Source of the DNA: Ustilago trichophora
Taxonomy: Eukaryota; Basidiomycota; Ustilaginomycetes; Ustilaginales; Ustilaginaceae
Direction: 5' to 3'
DNA: 64,000 nucleotides
Assembly: GCA_900323505.1 (NCBI GenBank)
Contig: OOIN01000038.1
Span: forward strand, 248,001 to 312,000
Shown: positions 11,462 to 21,049 of the stretch, one piece after another
Layout of the letters: each line of letters starts with the position of its first letter
How positions within the stretch are numbered: the stretch's first letter is position 1
Position numbers and translations under genes: made by a program
Notes under the pieces: generated by a model
Told to the model about the DNA's origin: nothing
Databases searched by the model: none
What the model saw: only the letters and a program-made list of their open reading frames with translations

Positions 11462-12180
11462 ATGTGGCTCACAGATCAACAGAGTAAGTCGATCTCCCAT
11501 CTGCCATTCCTTGAATAACTACCAGGCGACGGGAAAAGCTGACCTTGTTGTACGTGATTTTACCTGTGGTTTCGAACAGAAATCGGCGCGGGCCTGGTGT
11601 CGTTTGGCACGTTCTTCATCTTTGTCGGCATTCTTCTCTTCTTCGATGCCGCCTTGCTTGCACTCGGCAATGTCCTCTTTACGGCGGGTATTGCACTTCT
11701 GATCGGACCTCAAAAGACTTTCTACTTTTTCGCGAGGAAACAAAAGATCAGGGGTACAATCTGCTTCTTTGCCGGCATGTTCCTCGTCTTTTGCAAATGG
11801 GCCGTCATCGGTATGCTCGTAGAAGCGTTCGGATTCCTCAATCTCTTTGGGTATGTCATCCGCTCCGAACAAAGGACGAAGAGAGATATGATGCTGGTGC
11901 TGGTGCTGACGTTGACCAATGTCATGATTCTTGGCGCTTTGGCCAATGCAGAGACTTCTTCCCAGTCATTCTCAATTTCCTCCGGCAACTTCCCGTTATT
12001 GGCAACGTGCTGTCTCTTCCAGGTGTCGCAGCCGTAAGTTCAAGTCCTTTGACACTTCCGAGATCATCGAATGCTGGACTGACTAGGGACTGACTCGATG
12101 AGCTTGATCACTATGCTTCCTTTTTTCATCAAATACAGGTACTGGACAGGCTCGCAGGATCTCGTCAATCGGCCGTCTAA
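11462..12180 (+). CDS. GOT1: Golgi transport protein GOT1
   Basis: This small tetra-spanning membrane protein (138 residues) acts in ER-Golgi vesicle transport. It must be assembled from four exons: 11462-11483, 11580-11850, 11952-12033 and 12139-12180. Introns of 96, 101 and 105 nt begin GTAAGT, GTATGT and GTAAGT and all end in AG. The joined product starts MWLTDQQKIGAGLVSFG and contains ALLALGNVLFTAGIALLIG, the charged loop FARKQKIRGT, a third hydrophobic segment, and a C-terminal VIGNVLSLPGVAAVLDRL. This matches the family along its whole length, including the conserved PVIGxxLxLPG motif. The first coding exon is only 22 nt. The sum of exons is an exact multiple of three with a TAA stop. 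It lies downstream of the LDB1-like gene on the same strand. Confidence 0.93.
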
Positions 12181-12824
12181 ACGCAATCACTTCGTCAAAA
12201 GCTCGACAAGACTCGCAGCATCATCTTGCTCGCCCATGCTTCGTCAGGTCATAGCCTAGGATTCGTGTGTTGTACCTCGGAAGCACTCACCAACAGAAAG
12301 CACAGATTCAGAAAACCTGCTGTCAAGTGAGGCCCGTGGCTCTGCAAATACCAAGCAGCACATAGGAGCGGCCCTTTCTCCTGCGTACACAGTCGTTTGA
12401 AGATCATGCCGATGAATGAGCCTGTCGTTGGGATTGAGATCAGTAGAATCCAAGATGTTCAAGTTGCGTCGTGTGAGAGAGCGTCGAACTGCGTTTGAAA
12501 GACGCGTCGGCTCTGTGTAAGGTTGGCTCGTCTCTTCTTGGTCGAGCTGACTTTTTCCGTAATCCGAAAATTGTACGCATCAACACTCCGCTCGCAACTC
12601 ATCCCTCTTTCTCTCGCTCATCACACTATCTTCATCCATAGCTTCCCCACTATCGGCGCAGTCAGGTGGTTCTGACCGCCATTAACACGCTCTTTGATAC
12701 TTTCCAAACCACTCCCTCCTCGATCCGGTACCAGGCTCCCACAACAAACATCTTCCCCCACTTGCATCAGAACCAAATCGCATCATCCCCGAAAACAGCC
12801 CCCTCGACGTTGCTCCAAATCACA
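12181..12824. other. Intergenic: GOT1 3' end and TAF4 promoter
   Basis: This is 644 bases containing an ACGCGT site near 12502 and a pyrimidine-rich leader from about 12590. The open frame extends upstream of the chosen TAF4 ATG but has no ATG of its own. I see nothing else. Confidence 0.5.
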
Positions 12825-14162
12825 ATGGCTTCCTCGCCCGTCGCCAGCAGCCCTCATGCACCACAGACACCTTCCAATGATACGTCAACAACAGCACAGT
12901 CTTCCAAGGCACAAAGCGGCAGAGAGCGCTCCAATTCATCAGTACCATTAGCCAAGCGATTCAAGGCTGATCATGCCGACACGTTCGCCGCAGCTCCATC
13001 CATGAATGGCGCATCCAACTTGAACGATGCTGGCACCACCCAGGCATCAGCCAGCGCCAAAGCTGGTCCTGCTGCACCGGAGCAGAAGGACAACTTTGAC
13101 AGCCTAGTCGACGTGATGGGTGCATCAGGCGTGGACCTGCAAGCCGAGGAAGAGGCCATCCAACGTCGGGAGCTCATGGAGCAGTCCCAAAATGCACGCG
13201 ACAAAGGAGCACAGCCCGACGATGATGAGCTCTTCTTGCAAGTCTACCCGCTCGCATACAAAGTGCATACTCTTGCACAAGAACATGGCCTGAGTGTCGA
13301 CGCGGCTGTCCTCAATTACCTCTCACTGGCAGCCAGAACACGGTTGAAGAATGTACTCGAAAGCATGATTGCTTCTTCGCGTCATCGAAGCTGGTCGTCT
13401 CATCAACATCCACCACCGATCTATCCGTCCACATCGCAGCCCATGTATCACGAGCAGATCCTGAGCGACCCAATCAAGCAGCTTGCAGCAATCGAAAAGG
13501 CAGAGAGGGGCGAAGAGGCACGAAGGCGTCGTGAGCGTCTTGCAAGAGACGAAGAGTCTTCCGCTCTTGCGGCAGGGTATGGTGGTGACAGCGATATGGA
13601 CATGGACGACGGTACAGGCACGCCAAAGGGAGATGGTCGAAAGAGGCCAAAGAAGATCGGACCAGGTGTCGCGGCGAGAAACATGTCTGAGGATGTGCGA
13701 AAGAGGTTGGCAGACAGCACGGCGATGCGAAACTTGGGTGGTGGATCGTCAAAGTATTCTTGGCTGTCTGGTGGGTCCACGTTCCCAAGCACCTTCAGCC
13801 CGCTGGGGGGTAAGAAGGCGAAGGCGGAAGCAGGCAGTGCGGACACACCGAGCCGTCTACCCAAGCCAAAGTTTGCTCCTCAGCCAGCCGTCTCCAACTG
13901 GAGCGGAGTTGGTGCAAACGATGCAGGTTCAGCTGGCGTCGGATCCAATGCTGCTTCCACCGGTGCGTGGGGAGACGTGGCGGCTCGTCAGGCAGCAAAG
14001 GAGGAGGAAGAGAGGCAGGCCAGGCTCAAAGTCACGCTTCGTGACGCGCTTTTTGCGTTGGAATATGAGAGAAGAGCTGGAGCAGGTCATGGCAGCGGTG
14101 AAGCGCTCTTGTACAGGATACGCGCTGGTGATGAGCAACTACTCAAGACCAGGGAGGCATAG
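12825..14162 (+). CDS. TAF4: TFIID subunit TAF4
   Basis: This 445-residue protein has the TAF4 C-terminal domain, the histone-fold partner of TAF12 in TFIID. After a Ser/Ala/Thr-rich N-terminus (to about residue 90) comes FDSLVDVMGASGVDLQAEEEA, the histone-fold start. The conserved second part reads YKVHTLAQEHGLSVD and LSLAARTRLKNVLESMIASS, then HR, typical of TAF4. A charged helix (AIEKAERGEEARRRRER), a region with KRPKKIGPGVAARNMSEDVRKRL, and a final basic/acidic helix with RVTLRDALFALE-like sequence complete it. The ATG at 12825 is the first in the frame; earlier codons belong to the leader. It is short compared with animal TAF4 but similar in size to fungal forms. No intron is seen. Confidence 0.88.
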   Translation: MASSPVASSPHAPQTPSNDTSTTAQSSKAQSGRERSNSSVPLAKRFKADHADTFAAAPSMNGASNLNDAGTTQASASAKAGPAAPEQKDNFDSLVDVMGASGVDLQAEEEAIQRRELMEQSQNARDKGAQPDDDELFLQVYPLAYKVHTLAQEHGLSVDAAVLNYLSLAARTRLKNVLESMIASSRHRSWSSHQHPPPIYPSTSQPMYHEQILSDPIKQLAAIEKAERGEEARRRRERLARDEESSALAAGYGGDSDMDMDDGTGTPKGDGRKRPKKIGPGVAARNMSEDVRKRLADSTAMRNLGGGSSKYSWLSGGSTFPSTFSPLGGKKAKAEAGSADTPSRLPKPKFAPQPAVSNWSGVGANDAGSAGVGSNAASTGAWGDVAARQAAKEEEERQARLKVTLRDALFALEYERRAGAGHGSGEALLYRIRAGDEQLLKTREA

Positions 14163-14699
14163 TACACCACAAGCAGCTATTCACGCGCGCTTTTGCAATT
14201 CAGCCTCAACATCCACACGGATCAACGTGTCCATATTCCTCCCAGCGTTGCGTGTCTCTTGAGTGCATGGGGGGTGTAACATTTTGCTGCGAACGAGCAA
14301 CATAGCAACATTTGAGTGAGCATGTTGGTCACAGCTTGAGCGGGGAAAGGAAATCGCGTCGAAAGCTTCTGCGCGATATCGGAAACCCATATAAAAAAAC
14401 AAAAAACAAAAAACAAAAAAAAAAACAAAAAAAAAAGCTGCCGTGACAGTGTGACGCACTGACCGGCAAAATCCATCAATGCAGATCAACACTTTCTGGT
14501 TCTTCTCGACGCGGAAATCCTATTCCTCCACGTTGGTACCACCATCACCGCACCACCTTCTCGACCTTCACACTTCAACACCGTTCCTTGCGTCGCTGCC
14601 GGTTGCAACACAGCGTCGCAACAGTATGGCATACGCTTAGGACCTGGCTTCGATTCCTCCTTCCCCCACTTAGACTTCGGGTTGCTGCCAATAGCCGCC
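14163..14699. other. Intergenic: TAF4 3' end and ALG3-GAA1 promoter
   Basis: This is 537 bases. An A-rich stretch near 14392-14436 is followed by the leader of the next gene, which ends in the strong initiation context GCCGCC directly before the ATG. No other gene is seen. Confidence 0.5.
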
Positions 14700-17600
14700 A
14701 TGCCGCCTTCCTCAGCGGTCGCCTGGTTGCGCCGCGTCTGCCTCAATGACTATGGCTACACATTTGCGCTTCCCGCCCTGACGATCGCTTCAGCAGTACT
14801 GTCACAGCTTGTCATCCGACGTATTAGCTTCACAGAAATCGATTTCCAGACCTACGTCGGACAAGCGGCGCTCTTTCTCGATGGTGAACGTGACTATGCC
14901 AACCTCGATCCAGAAGGTGGAAGCGGGCCTTGCGTCTACCCCGCCGTCCATCTCTACATGTATTCCTTCTTCAACTGGCTCACAGATGGAGGCAACAACA
15001 TCTTACCCGCGCAAAACGTCTTTGCAGCACTCTCGACAGCGACCAATCTCATTGTTGCTCTGGTGTACCGACAAGCAGGTATGCCACCTATCGCCGTTCT
15101 TCCGTTGATATTGTCCAAGAGGATGCATTCGATCTTCCTGCTGCGCATGTTCAACGACCCTATCGCCATCCTCTTTGTCTATCTCGCGCTCTATGCAGCT
15201 CTGAACGCCAGGTGGAGGGTCTCGGCGTTGCTCTTCAGCTTTGGGCTGGGGATCAAGATGAACGTCCTCCTCTTCTTGCCTGGCATCGCGGCGGCAGCGT
15301 TCGTTTATACCGGTCTTGCAGGTGCAGTCTCGTACGTCTCAATCATCGCCCTTGTACAGGCTGCCATCTCTCTACCGTTCACGATGCACGATGCCAATGC
15401 ATACTTTACCCATGCATTCAACTTCTCCAGAACCTTTCTCTACGTCTGGACCGTCAACTGGCGTTTTGTCTCCGAAAAGACATTCCTTTCTCAGCACTTT
15501 GCAAAGGGTCTCATTGGCCTCCACCTCCTCTTTCTTGCCCTCTTCGGTCTCTTTCGCTGGACAGCAGTCGGAACCAAGGGCCCAAAGTGGATCTTCCAGA
15601 ATCTTTCGACAAAGCCTACCGCCCTCAGCCGATCTTCCAAGATCGCTATCCTCTGCTGCGCATTCGCCTCGAACGTTGTCGGTGTTCTCTGCTCGCGAAG
15701 CTTGCACTACCAGTTTTACTCATGGTACTTTCACCAAGTGCCCTTGCTGCTGTGGTTCTCAAAGCTTCCGGTGGTGGCCAAGTTGGTGGTGCCCGTGGCG
15801 CTAGAGTGGTGCTGGAACGTCTTTCCTTCCACCGAGACTTCGTCCACCGTATTATTGGCTTGCCATGTGGTGCTAGTGCTCGGCTGCTTCACCTCGCCGA
15901 GCCTTGTCATGAGCAAAGATCCGATTGACTCGACTGCCCGCGAGGAGGAAGAAGATGAGGTGGACAATCTGCTCTCGACCGACGACCAGCAACTTAGTCG
16001 CAAGCAGGCGTTCAACGCCGATGCCGCAACAGCATCCATTCCAGATTCAGAAGAAGTCAGCGCACGTCGTGAGGGGGCTCTTCAGCGTTTGGCAGAAGCC
16101 CGCCAAGCAAAAGCTGCCAAAGAAGCAAAGCTGCGAAAAGCCTTCCGACGCCGCATCGCCACTCGCCGTCGAGTACTTGCACTTCTCGGACGCATTTCAC
16201 TCCTCCTCCGACCGCTGCTTGTCGTGCTTGGCATTGCACTCATCTTTGTTGTGCCTCATCCGCACTCGCCCGTCTCCAAGGGCACGTACGTAGACGAAAA
16301 TGCTCTTCAACCAGGTCAAGCCCGCGTCTACTGGGACTACTTTGACGTCACCTACGCCGACATGCTTTCCGAGAAAGTTGCTTTCCTTAATGGCGCGAGC
16401 ACTGCAGAGCGTGCTGACTTTGTCTACTCCGAGCTTCAATCGTATGGCTTGGACGCTCATCGGCAGCACTATCAGTACGATGCTGTTCTGCAAGGAAAGG
16501 ATTCGGCTTTTGACGGTACAAATGTCTATGCCAGGTCAGCAACACCGCGCATTGACGGTCGCGAAGCCCTCATCCTCACCGCCAGCTGGCGCAGTCGTTG
16601 GCAAGGTCACGATGACCCTTTTGCACCTGCCGACAATGCAACCGAGACGTCTACAATCGACCCTCGAGGAAGGATCAACGTTCGTGGTATCGCTTCTGTC
16701 CTTGCTCTGGCTCGCTACCTCTCGACGCAGGCGCATCTCAGCAAAGATCTCATCTTTGTCATCAGCGACGGACACCTCGAGGGCATCAATGCGTGGTCTT
16801 CGGCTTACTTTGGGAGCGTATCCAACGGGCTCAAGGTGGATCCTGTGTCTGCGGGAGGCTCACAGGTGTGGAATGCGATCTCGATCGACTACCCTGCAGA
16901 CTCGTTCTCAGCCCTCGAGATTCAGTACGAAGGATTTGATGGTCAGCTGCCAAACATGGATGTCATCAACACAGTTGTGCGTATTGCGGACAGCGTGGTA
17001 GGTGGTATGCCGGTGAGGTTTGGAGCCAGTTCAGCCAAATCACTTCTGAAGGAGCCTCTACAGAATCTGGCTCGAAAGTGGGGTGTGCGACTGCGCTCCG
17101 ATGTAGAGTACGAACTCGGTAACTACGAAGCTGGAGTGCGTTCCGCCTTGCGACAAGTCGGTTTTGGCGTCTCTGGAAAGTCCAGTGGGCCTCACGGCTT
17201 CTTTCAAAGACATCACATCGACGCGATCACCCTCTATGCCGTTCCCGCCACGGGACCGTATGGATTCTTCCACATGGGCAGACTCATCGAATCGTTTGTC
17301 CGATCCATGTCAAATCTGTTGGAGAGACTGCATCATTCGCAATTCTTCTACCTGCTGCTCAACCCACGCAGATTCGTGCCGATTGGTACGGCGATTCTGA
17401 TCCCGCTCTTCCTGTCGATCTCGCTCACAATCAGTGGGCTGGCGATGTGGTTTGCCGAGGAAAAAGTGTCTAAGCAGAAGCGCGAGGCTGTGCTGTCGAG
17501 TCTTGGGCCGGCAGGGATTGGGGAGGGTGATGTACAGCCAGAGACACCGACGTTGGGATGGTACCGCGACCAGGTGGTGAAGAAGTATCTCGCACTGAGT

Positions 17601-18350
17601 GGAGGTGAAGAAAAGATGGAGCAGAAGCTGGTGGGGCATGCAGACGCACTTCGGGAGTCGATGAGGCCGATCGGGGCCACGCTCGCCTGCGTCGTTCTGA
17701 CCATTGTCGTCGGAGTCACAGCGCTCTACAACTGGGAGTTGCTCTTCTTGGATCCAACAGCAACCCACACCAAACGAGTAAGTTCGCACAATGCTGCTAT
17801 CATAGCAATCTGGTACAAGATGCCAAACAAAACTAACTTGACTTTGCACCTTTTCGCTTTGTTCCCGCTTCTCCAGGCATACGACGTTGTCTTGTACAGA
17901 ACCGTTACAGTAATGCTCCCGATCGTCGGAGCGGGTATTCTGCGCTCTCGCTGCACTCGCAACCACGCACGTCGAGTCGGCTCGCTTCTCCTCGCCTTTG
18001 CCTACCTCCAAGCGGGCATGCTGGTAGCCATCTTGAGCGTTCTCAACTTCGCCCTTGCGGCGTTGCTCGCCCTTCTGGCATATGCTGCGCTTAGTATAGG
18101 TGTCGAATACCCGTCTTTGTCTTCCCTTCAGCCCATTCCGTTCTCGTGGCTCGGCTCTTTGCGAGGCCCGTCGATCGTATTCTTCCACCCTATCGTGGCG
18201 ACATGGATCATCGGGCCCAGGTTCCAGCTCCATATAGAGACGCTCATGATTCATTGGAGGCTGTTTAACTCGGCAACAGTGCCTATCGTCTGCGTAGCAT
18301 ACCTGCCGATCATCTTGCAGGTTCAAGTGGGTGCTATTCTCCGTGGTTGA
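14700..18350 (+). CDS. ALG3-GAA1 fusion: Dol-P-Man alpha-1,3-mannosyltransferase joined to GPI transamidase subunit
   Basis: One open frame encodes two ER membrane proteins. Residues ~1-403 form a complete ALG3, which adds the sixth mannose to dolichol-linked Man5GlcNAc2. It has EIDFQTYVGQAALFLDGERDY, the RMFNDP loop, HYQFYSWYFHQVPLLLW and the terminal EWCWNVFPST. Residues ~404-495 are a charged linker. From ~496 comes a complete GAA1: basic start RRRIATRRR, a membrane segment (~500-520), GTYVDENALQPGQ, the luminal M28-peptidase-like domain (DLIFVISDGHLEGINAW, GPHGFFQRHHIDAITLY) and a multi-spanning C-terminus. GAA1 helps transfer GPI anchors to proteins. A 99-nt intron (17778-17876, GTAAGT, ACTAAC branch site, CAG) has no stop and keeps frame, so the ORF runs through it; spliced length is 1183 residues. 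The only Met that could start GAA1 alone is residue 404 (15909), but no stop ends ALG3 before it. Confidence 0.88.
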   Translation: MPPSSAVAWLRRVCLNDYGYTFALPALTIASAVLSQLVIRRISFTEIDFQTYVGQAALFLDGERDYANLDPEGGSGPCVYPAVHLYMYSFFNWLTDGGNNILPAQNVFAALSTATNLIVALVYRQAGMPPIAVLPLILSKRMHSIFLLRMFNDPIAILFVYLALYAALNARWRVSALLFSFGLGIKMNVLLFLPGIAAAAFVYTGLAGAVSYVSIIALVQAAISLPFTMHDANAYFTHAFNFSRTFLYVWTVNWRFVSEKTFLSQHFAKGLIGLHLLFLALFGLFRWTAVGTKGPKWIFQNLSTKPTALSRSSKIAILCCAFASNVVGVLCSRSLHYQFYSWYFHQVPLLLWFSKLPVVAKLVVPVALEWCWNVFPSTETSSTVLLACHVVLVLGCFTSPSLVMSKDPIDSTAREEEEDEVDNLLSTDDQQLSRKQAFNADAATASIPDSEEVSARREGALQRLAEARQAKAAKEAKLRKAFRRRIATRRRVLALLGRISLLLRPLLVVLGIALIFVVPHPHSPVSKGTYVDENALQPGQARVYWDYFDVTYADMLSEKVAFLNGASTAERADFVYSELQSYGLDAHRQHYQYDAVLQGKDSAFDGTNVYARSATPRIDGREALILTASWRSRWQGHDDPFAPADNATETSTIDPRGRINVRGIASVLALARYLSTQAHLSKDLIFVISDGHLEGINAWSSAYFGSVSNGLKVDPVSAGGSQVWNAISIDYPADSFSALEIQYEGFDGQLPNMDVINTVVRIADSVVGGMPVRFGASSAKSLLKEPLQNLARKWGVRLRSDVEYELGNYEAGVRSALRQVGFGVSGKSSGPHGFFQRHHIDAITLYAVPATGPYGFFHMGRLIESFVRSMSNLLERLHHSQFFYLLLNPRRFVPIGTAILIPLFLSISLTISGLAMWFAEEKVSKQKREAVLSSLGPAGIGEGDVQPETPTLGWYRDQVVKKYLALSGGEEKMEQKLVGHADALRESMRPIGATLACVVLTIVVGVTALYNWELLFLDPTATHTKRVSSHNAAIIAIWYKMPNKTNLTLHLFALFPLLQAYDVVLYRTVTVMLPIVGAGILRSRCTRNHARRVGSLLLAFAYLQAGMLVAILSVLNFALAALLALLAYAALSIGVEYPSLSSLQPIPFSWLGSLRGPSIVFFHPIVATWIIGPRFQLHIETLMIHWRLFNSATVPIVCVAYLPIILQVQVGAILRG

Positions 18351-18471
18351 AATATGTAATAGACCGCATGGTGTTTTCATGTTCTCCTTCTCGCTCGTGG
18401 TCTCAAGTGGATCTAGAGCAGCTTGTATGTCTGTGTGTGTCTGTGTCTGTGTGTCTGCGTGTTGTTGAGTG

Positions 18472-18534
18472 CCGAAGGAGCTCTGCCTCGTCGACGCGGC
18501 ATGTGTGGTCGTCGACGAGGCAGAGCTCCTTCGG
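18472..18534. repeat. Perfect 25-bp inverted repeat with 13-base loop
   Basis: The arms 18472-18496 and 18510-18534 are exact reverse complements; each contains GAGCTC and GTCGAC sites. The loop is 18497-18509. It starts 122 bases after the ALG3-GAA1 stop, so it may lie in the 3' UTR and fold in RNA, or it may be a relic of a foldback element. Confidence 0.95.
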
Positions 18535-18677
18535 TAGTGCGTGCCAATCTTAGTAGGACAGCCGTTCGCGGCATCAAAGCGTTGGAGTCTCACCTAATGA
18601 TGCTGGTGTTGTGGTTGGTGTAGCTGCGCAGGACGATGGTAGATGTGACCCCCACACATAGTGAACCAGTGAGACAG

Positions 18678-18773
18678 TCACATCGTAAACAGAGGGAAAA
18701 TCCGTCATGAAGCCACCCTCGAAGGCACCCGGGGTGGCTACGCGGACGGGTTTTTCTCTTTTTCAGGACATGA
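18678..18773. repeat. Foldback family 2, copy A
   Basis: The left arm begins with the consensus TCACATCGTRAAAA and runs into GAAGCCACCC; the right arm is its imperfect reverse complement, GGGTGGC... then TTTTTCTCTTTTTCAGGACATGA. The element is immediately followed by a half copy of family 1. Confidence 0.75.
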
Positions 18774-18885
18774 GTACAAAATATGCGTGCTTTTGTATTC
18801 CTACTTGATTTTTTGAACACGTTGGGGAAAAATTGTATTTGTGATTCTTTAATGGGCCTGACTCTGTCATGGGCGACTCCCGTTA
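18774..18885. repeat. MITE-like family 1, half copy
   Basis: It matches the reverse complement of the left two-thirds of the 161-bp family 1 unit and ends in ACTCCCGTTA. The other inverted repeat is missing where it abuts foldback copy A. Confidence 0.7.
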
Positions 18886-18978
18886 ACTTATGAAGTAAAG
18901 AAATCTTTCCAAAGATGTAGCTCAGGCCGGCCCATATCTTTCCCAACAGCTTTGTGTCATGAGTTTTTGCACTTGTGA

Positions 18979-19113
18979 ATCACATCGTAAAAAAAGGAAA
19001 AATACGTGGCGAAGCCACCCACCAAAGCCATCCCGGGTGGCTACATTGGAGAGCCACCCTCGAAGCCACCCGGGGTGGCTTCGGGTTGGCGTTCCCCTTT
19101 TTTCAGGACATGA
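18979..19113. repeat. Foldback family 2, copy B
   Basis: It starts with TCACATCGTAAAAAAAGG and ends with CAGGACATGA; between these are GAAGCCACCC and GGGTGGCT blocks in both orientations. It is followed within 25 bases by a full family 1 copy. Confidence 0.75.
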
Positions 19114-19137
19114 ATGGGCCAGTCACGTTAGCTTAAT

Positions 19138-19298
19138 TAACGGGAGTGGCCCATACCAGAGTCCGGCCCATTAAAGAATCACAAATACAAATTTTCCCCA
19201 AAGTGTTCGAAAAATTTCAAGTAGGAATACAAAAAAGTTCATATTTTGTACTGCTGATTCTTTAATGGGCCTGACTCTGTTATGGGCCACTCCCGTTA
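19138..19298. repeat. MITE-like family 1, full copy (161 bp)
   Basis: Inverted repeats of about 43 bp begin TAACGGGAGTGGCCCAT and end in its complement ATGGGCCACTCCCGTTA. The interior is AT-rich and non-coding. A second copy at 20376-20536 has the same 161-bp length. Confidence 0.85.
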
Positions 19299-19637
19299 TC
19301 TTATCATTTTCTATGGTTGGCATCACCCAACGTGGTTGACATGCCCGTTGGGTGAAGTATATTCCTATTTTCAAGTGACTCTCATCATGATTGATCAAAA
19401 AAAAAAAAAAAATCAAATCAAATCAAATCAAAACAAAACAAAAAAATAATAAATAAACAAACAAACAAACAAAGAGCAGAAAGTTGCGTCCGGGAAGCCA
19501 CCCAAAGCAATCACCCGATGGGTGCTCAGGGGCAACCCGCACGCGTTAACTTAAGTTAGTGGCTCAGGTGGGTTTACGGATGCAACGTTACTTTTCTTTG
19601 CGAGATGATTCCCAGATTTGCTTCAACGCTGCCACAT

Positions 19638-19762
19638 TCACATCGTGGAAAAAGGAAAAATCCGTCACGAAGCCACCCCTGAAGCCACCCATGAAGCCAC
19701 CCCGGGAGCCACCTGGCTGGCTACTTGGCTGCGGACGGATTTTCCTCTTTTTCAAGATATGA
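19638..19762. repeat. Foldback family 2, copy C
   Basis: It begins TCACATCGTGGAAAAAGG, contains four GAAGCCACC-type blocks, and closes with GACGGATTTTCC and CAAGATATGA. A diverged family 1 element follows directly. Confidence 0.75.
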
Positions 19763-19812
19763 TTGTTGATTCTTCAATTGGCCTGACTCTGTTATGGGCC
19801 ACTTCCGTTAAG

Positions 19813-19969
19813 TTAATGTGACTGGCCCATTAACGGGTCAGGCCCATTGGTGGGTCGCCAATACAATCTCTGGGAGCTTTTGTACTTCAACTTCGATGAT
19901 TTTGAACATTTTCCCCAAGATTGTAATTGTGACAATAGGCCTGACCCTTTAATGGGCCAGTCACGTTAA
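19813..19969. repeat. MITE-like family 1, diverged copy (157 bp)
   Basis: Inverted repeats of about 32 bp start TTAATGTGACTGGCCCATTA and end in the near-complement AATGGGCCAGTCACGTTAA. Interior sequence is related to the 161-bp copies, including a TTTTGAACATTTTCCCC segment. A fragment of another family 1 end lies at 19765-19810. Confidence 0.7.
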
Positions 19970-20208
19970 AATTCATGCTGCGAATTGTACATAACTACAA
20001 CGTCGTCCAGATAGCCACTCCTGCAAGAAGACCCTTCTCTGAGCCGCCACTCAGAGCAAGCGCCTAGATCGGAGACCCTTGCGTGGTGGCTTCCCGGACG
20101 ACATTTTCCTTTTTGAAAGGACATCTTACGGGCAATTAGAATTCGAGTTGACGCGAGGGAGCCATCGTGGAGTCAGGCGCATTCATGATTTGAGAGTCAC
20201 CAAAATAA

Positions 20209-20377
20209 TCACATCGTAAAAAACGGAAAAATCCGTCACGAAGCCAGCAGTGAAGCCACCCTTGAAGCCAGCCAGATCGGGGGTGGCTTCAAGGGTGGCT
20301 TCGATAGTCATAAGTGTAGCCACCCCGGGTGGCTTCGAGGGTGGCTTTGTGACGAATTTTTCCTTTTTTTTAGGATA
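20209..20377. repeat. Foldback family 2, copy E
   Basis: It begins TCACATCGTAAAAAACGG, has several GAAGCCACC and GGTGGCTTC blocks able to pair with each other, and ends GACGAATTTTTCC and TAGGATA. A full family 1 copy starts at its last bases. Confidence 0.75.
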
Positions 20378-20536
20378 ACGGGAGTGGCCCATAACAGAAT
20401 CAGGCCCATTAAAGAATCACGAATACAATTTTTCCCTAAATTGTTCAAAAAATTTCAAGTAGGAAAACAAAAGTGTGCATATTTTGTATTGCTGATTCTT
20501 TGATGGGCCTGACTCTGTTATGGGCCACTCCCGTTA
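20376..20536. repeat. MITE-like family 1, full copy (161 bp)
   Basis: The same ends and length as the copy at 19138-19298. A half copy in the opposite arrangement continues to about 20646. Confidence 0.85.
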
Positions 20537-20646
20537 TGAATATGCTTTTGTATTCCTACTTGATTTTTTTGAACACTTTGGGGAAAAATTGTCTTCATGA
20601 TTTGTGATTCTTTAATGGGCCTGACTCTGTCATGGGCCACTCCCGT
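20537..20646. repeat. MITE-like family 1, half copy
   Basis: It resembles 18774-18885: an AT-rich interior followed by AATGGGCCTGACTCTGTCAT and ending CACTCCCGTA. The opposite inverted repeat is missing where it abuts the full copy. Confidence 0.65.
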
Positions 20647-20851
20647 ATAACTATACGTAATTGTCGTTTTTTGGCCACCTGTCTGCGCTTCCTGCATTTT
20701 TTCGAAGTTGACCATATCAAGGAAAGAATAATTTTCATCCGAAGCCACCCACGGCATCAGATTTTTTTCCCCTCTTCACGGTATGAAGTCTGCCGCAAAC
20801 TTTTCACCAAACATCGGAAAAGATGCCTACGAGACAAGTAGATAACTAACC

Positions 20852-21049
20852 CACATCGTGAAAAAAGGAAAGAATCCGTCACGAAGCCACCCTTGAAGGC
20901 ACCCCCGATCAGCTGGCTTTCTGTGAAGCCACCCTAGGGGTGGCCACCGAACCAACCCGGGGTGGCTTTGCAGGAAGCCAGCCAATCATGAATTGGGGGT
21001 GCCTTCAAGGGTGGCTTCATGACGGATTTTTCCTCTTCTTAGGATGTGA
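20852..21049. repeat. Foldback family 2, copy F
   Basis: The longest copy. It begins CACATCGTGAAAAAAGG, carries GAAGCCACCC and GGGTGGCTTC blocks with an internal GGGGTGGC palindrome, and ends CATGACGGATTTTTCC and AGGATGTGA. Partial family 2 pieces also occur near 20090-20131, 20740-20788 and 21195-21250. Confidence 0.75.

Noticed and set aside
17310..18593. 427-codon minus-strand ORF opposite the GAA1 end
   Set aside because: The plus strand has clear GAA1 homology and splice sites; the antisense product is low-complexity and family-free.
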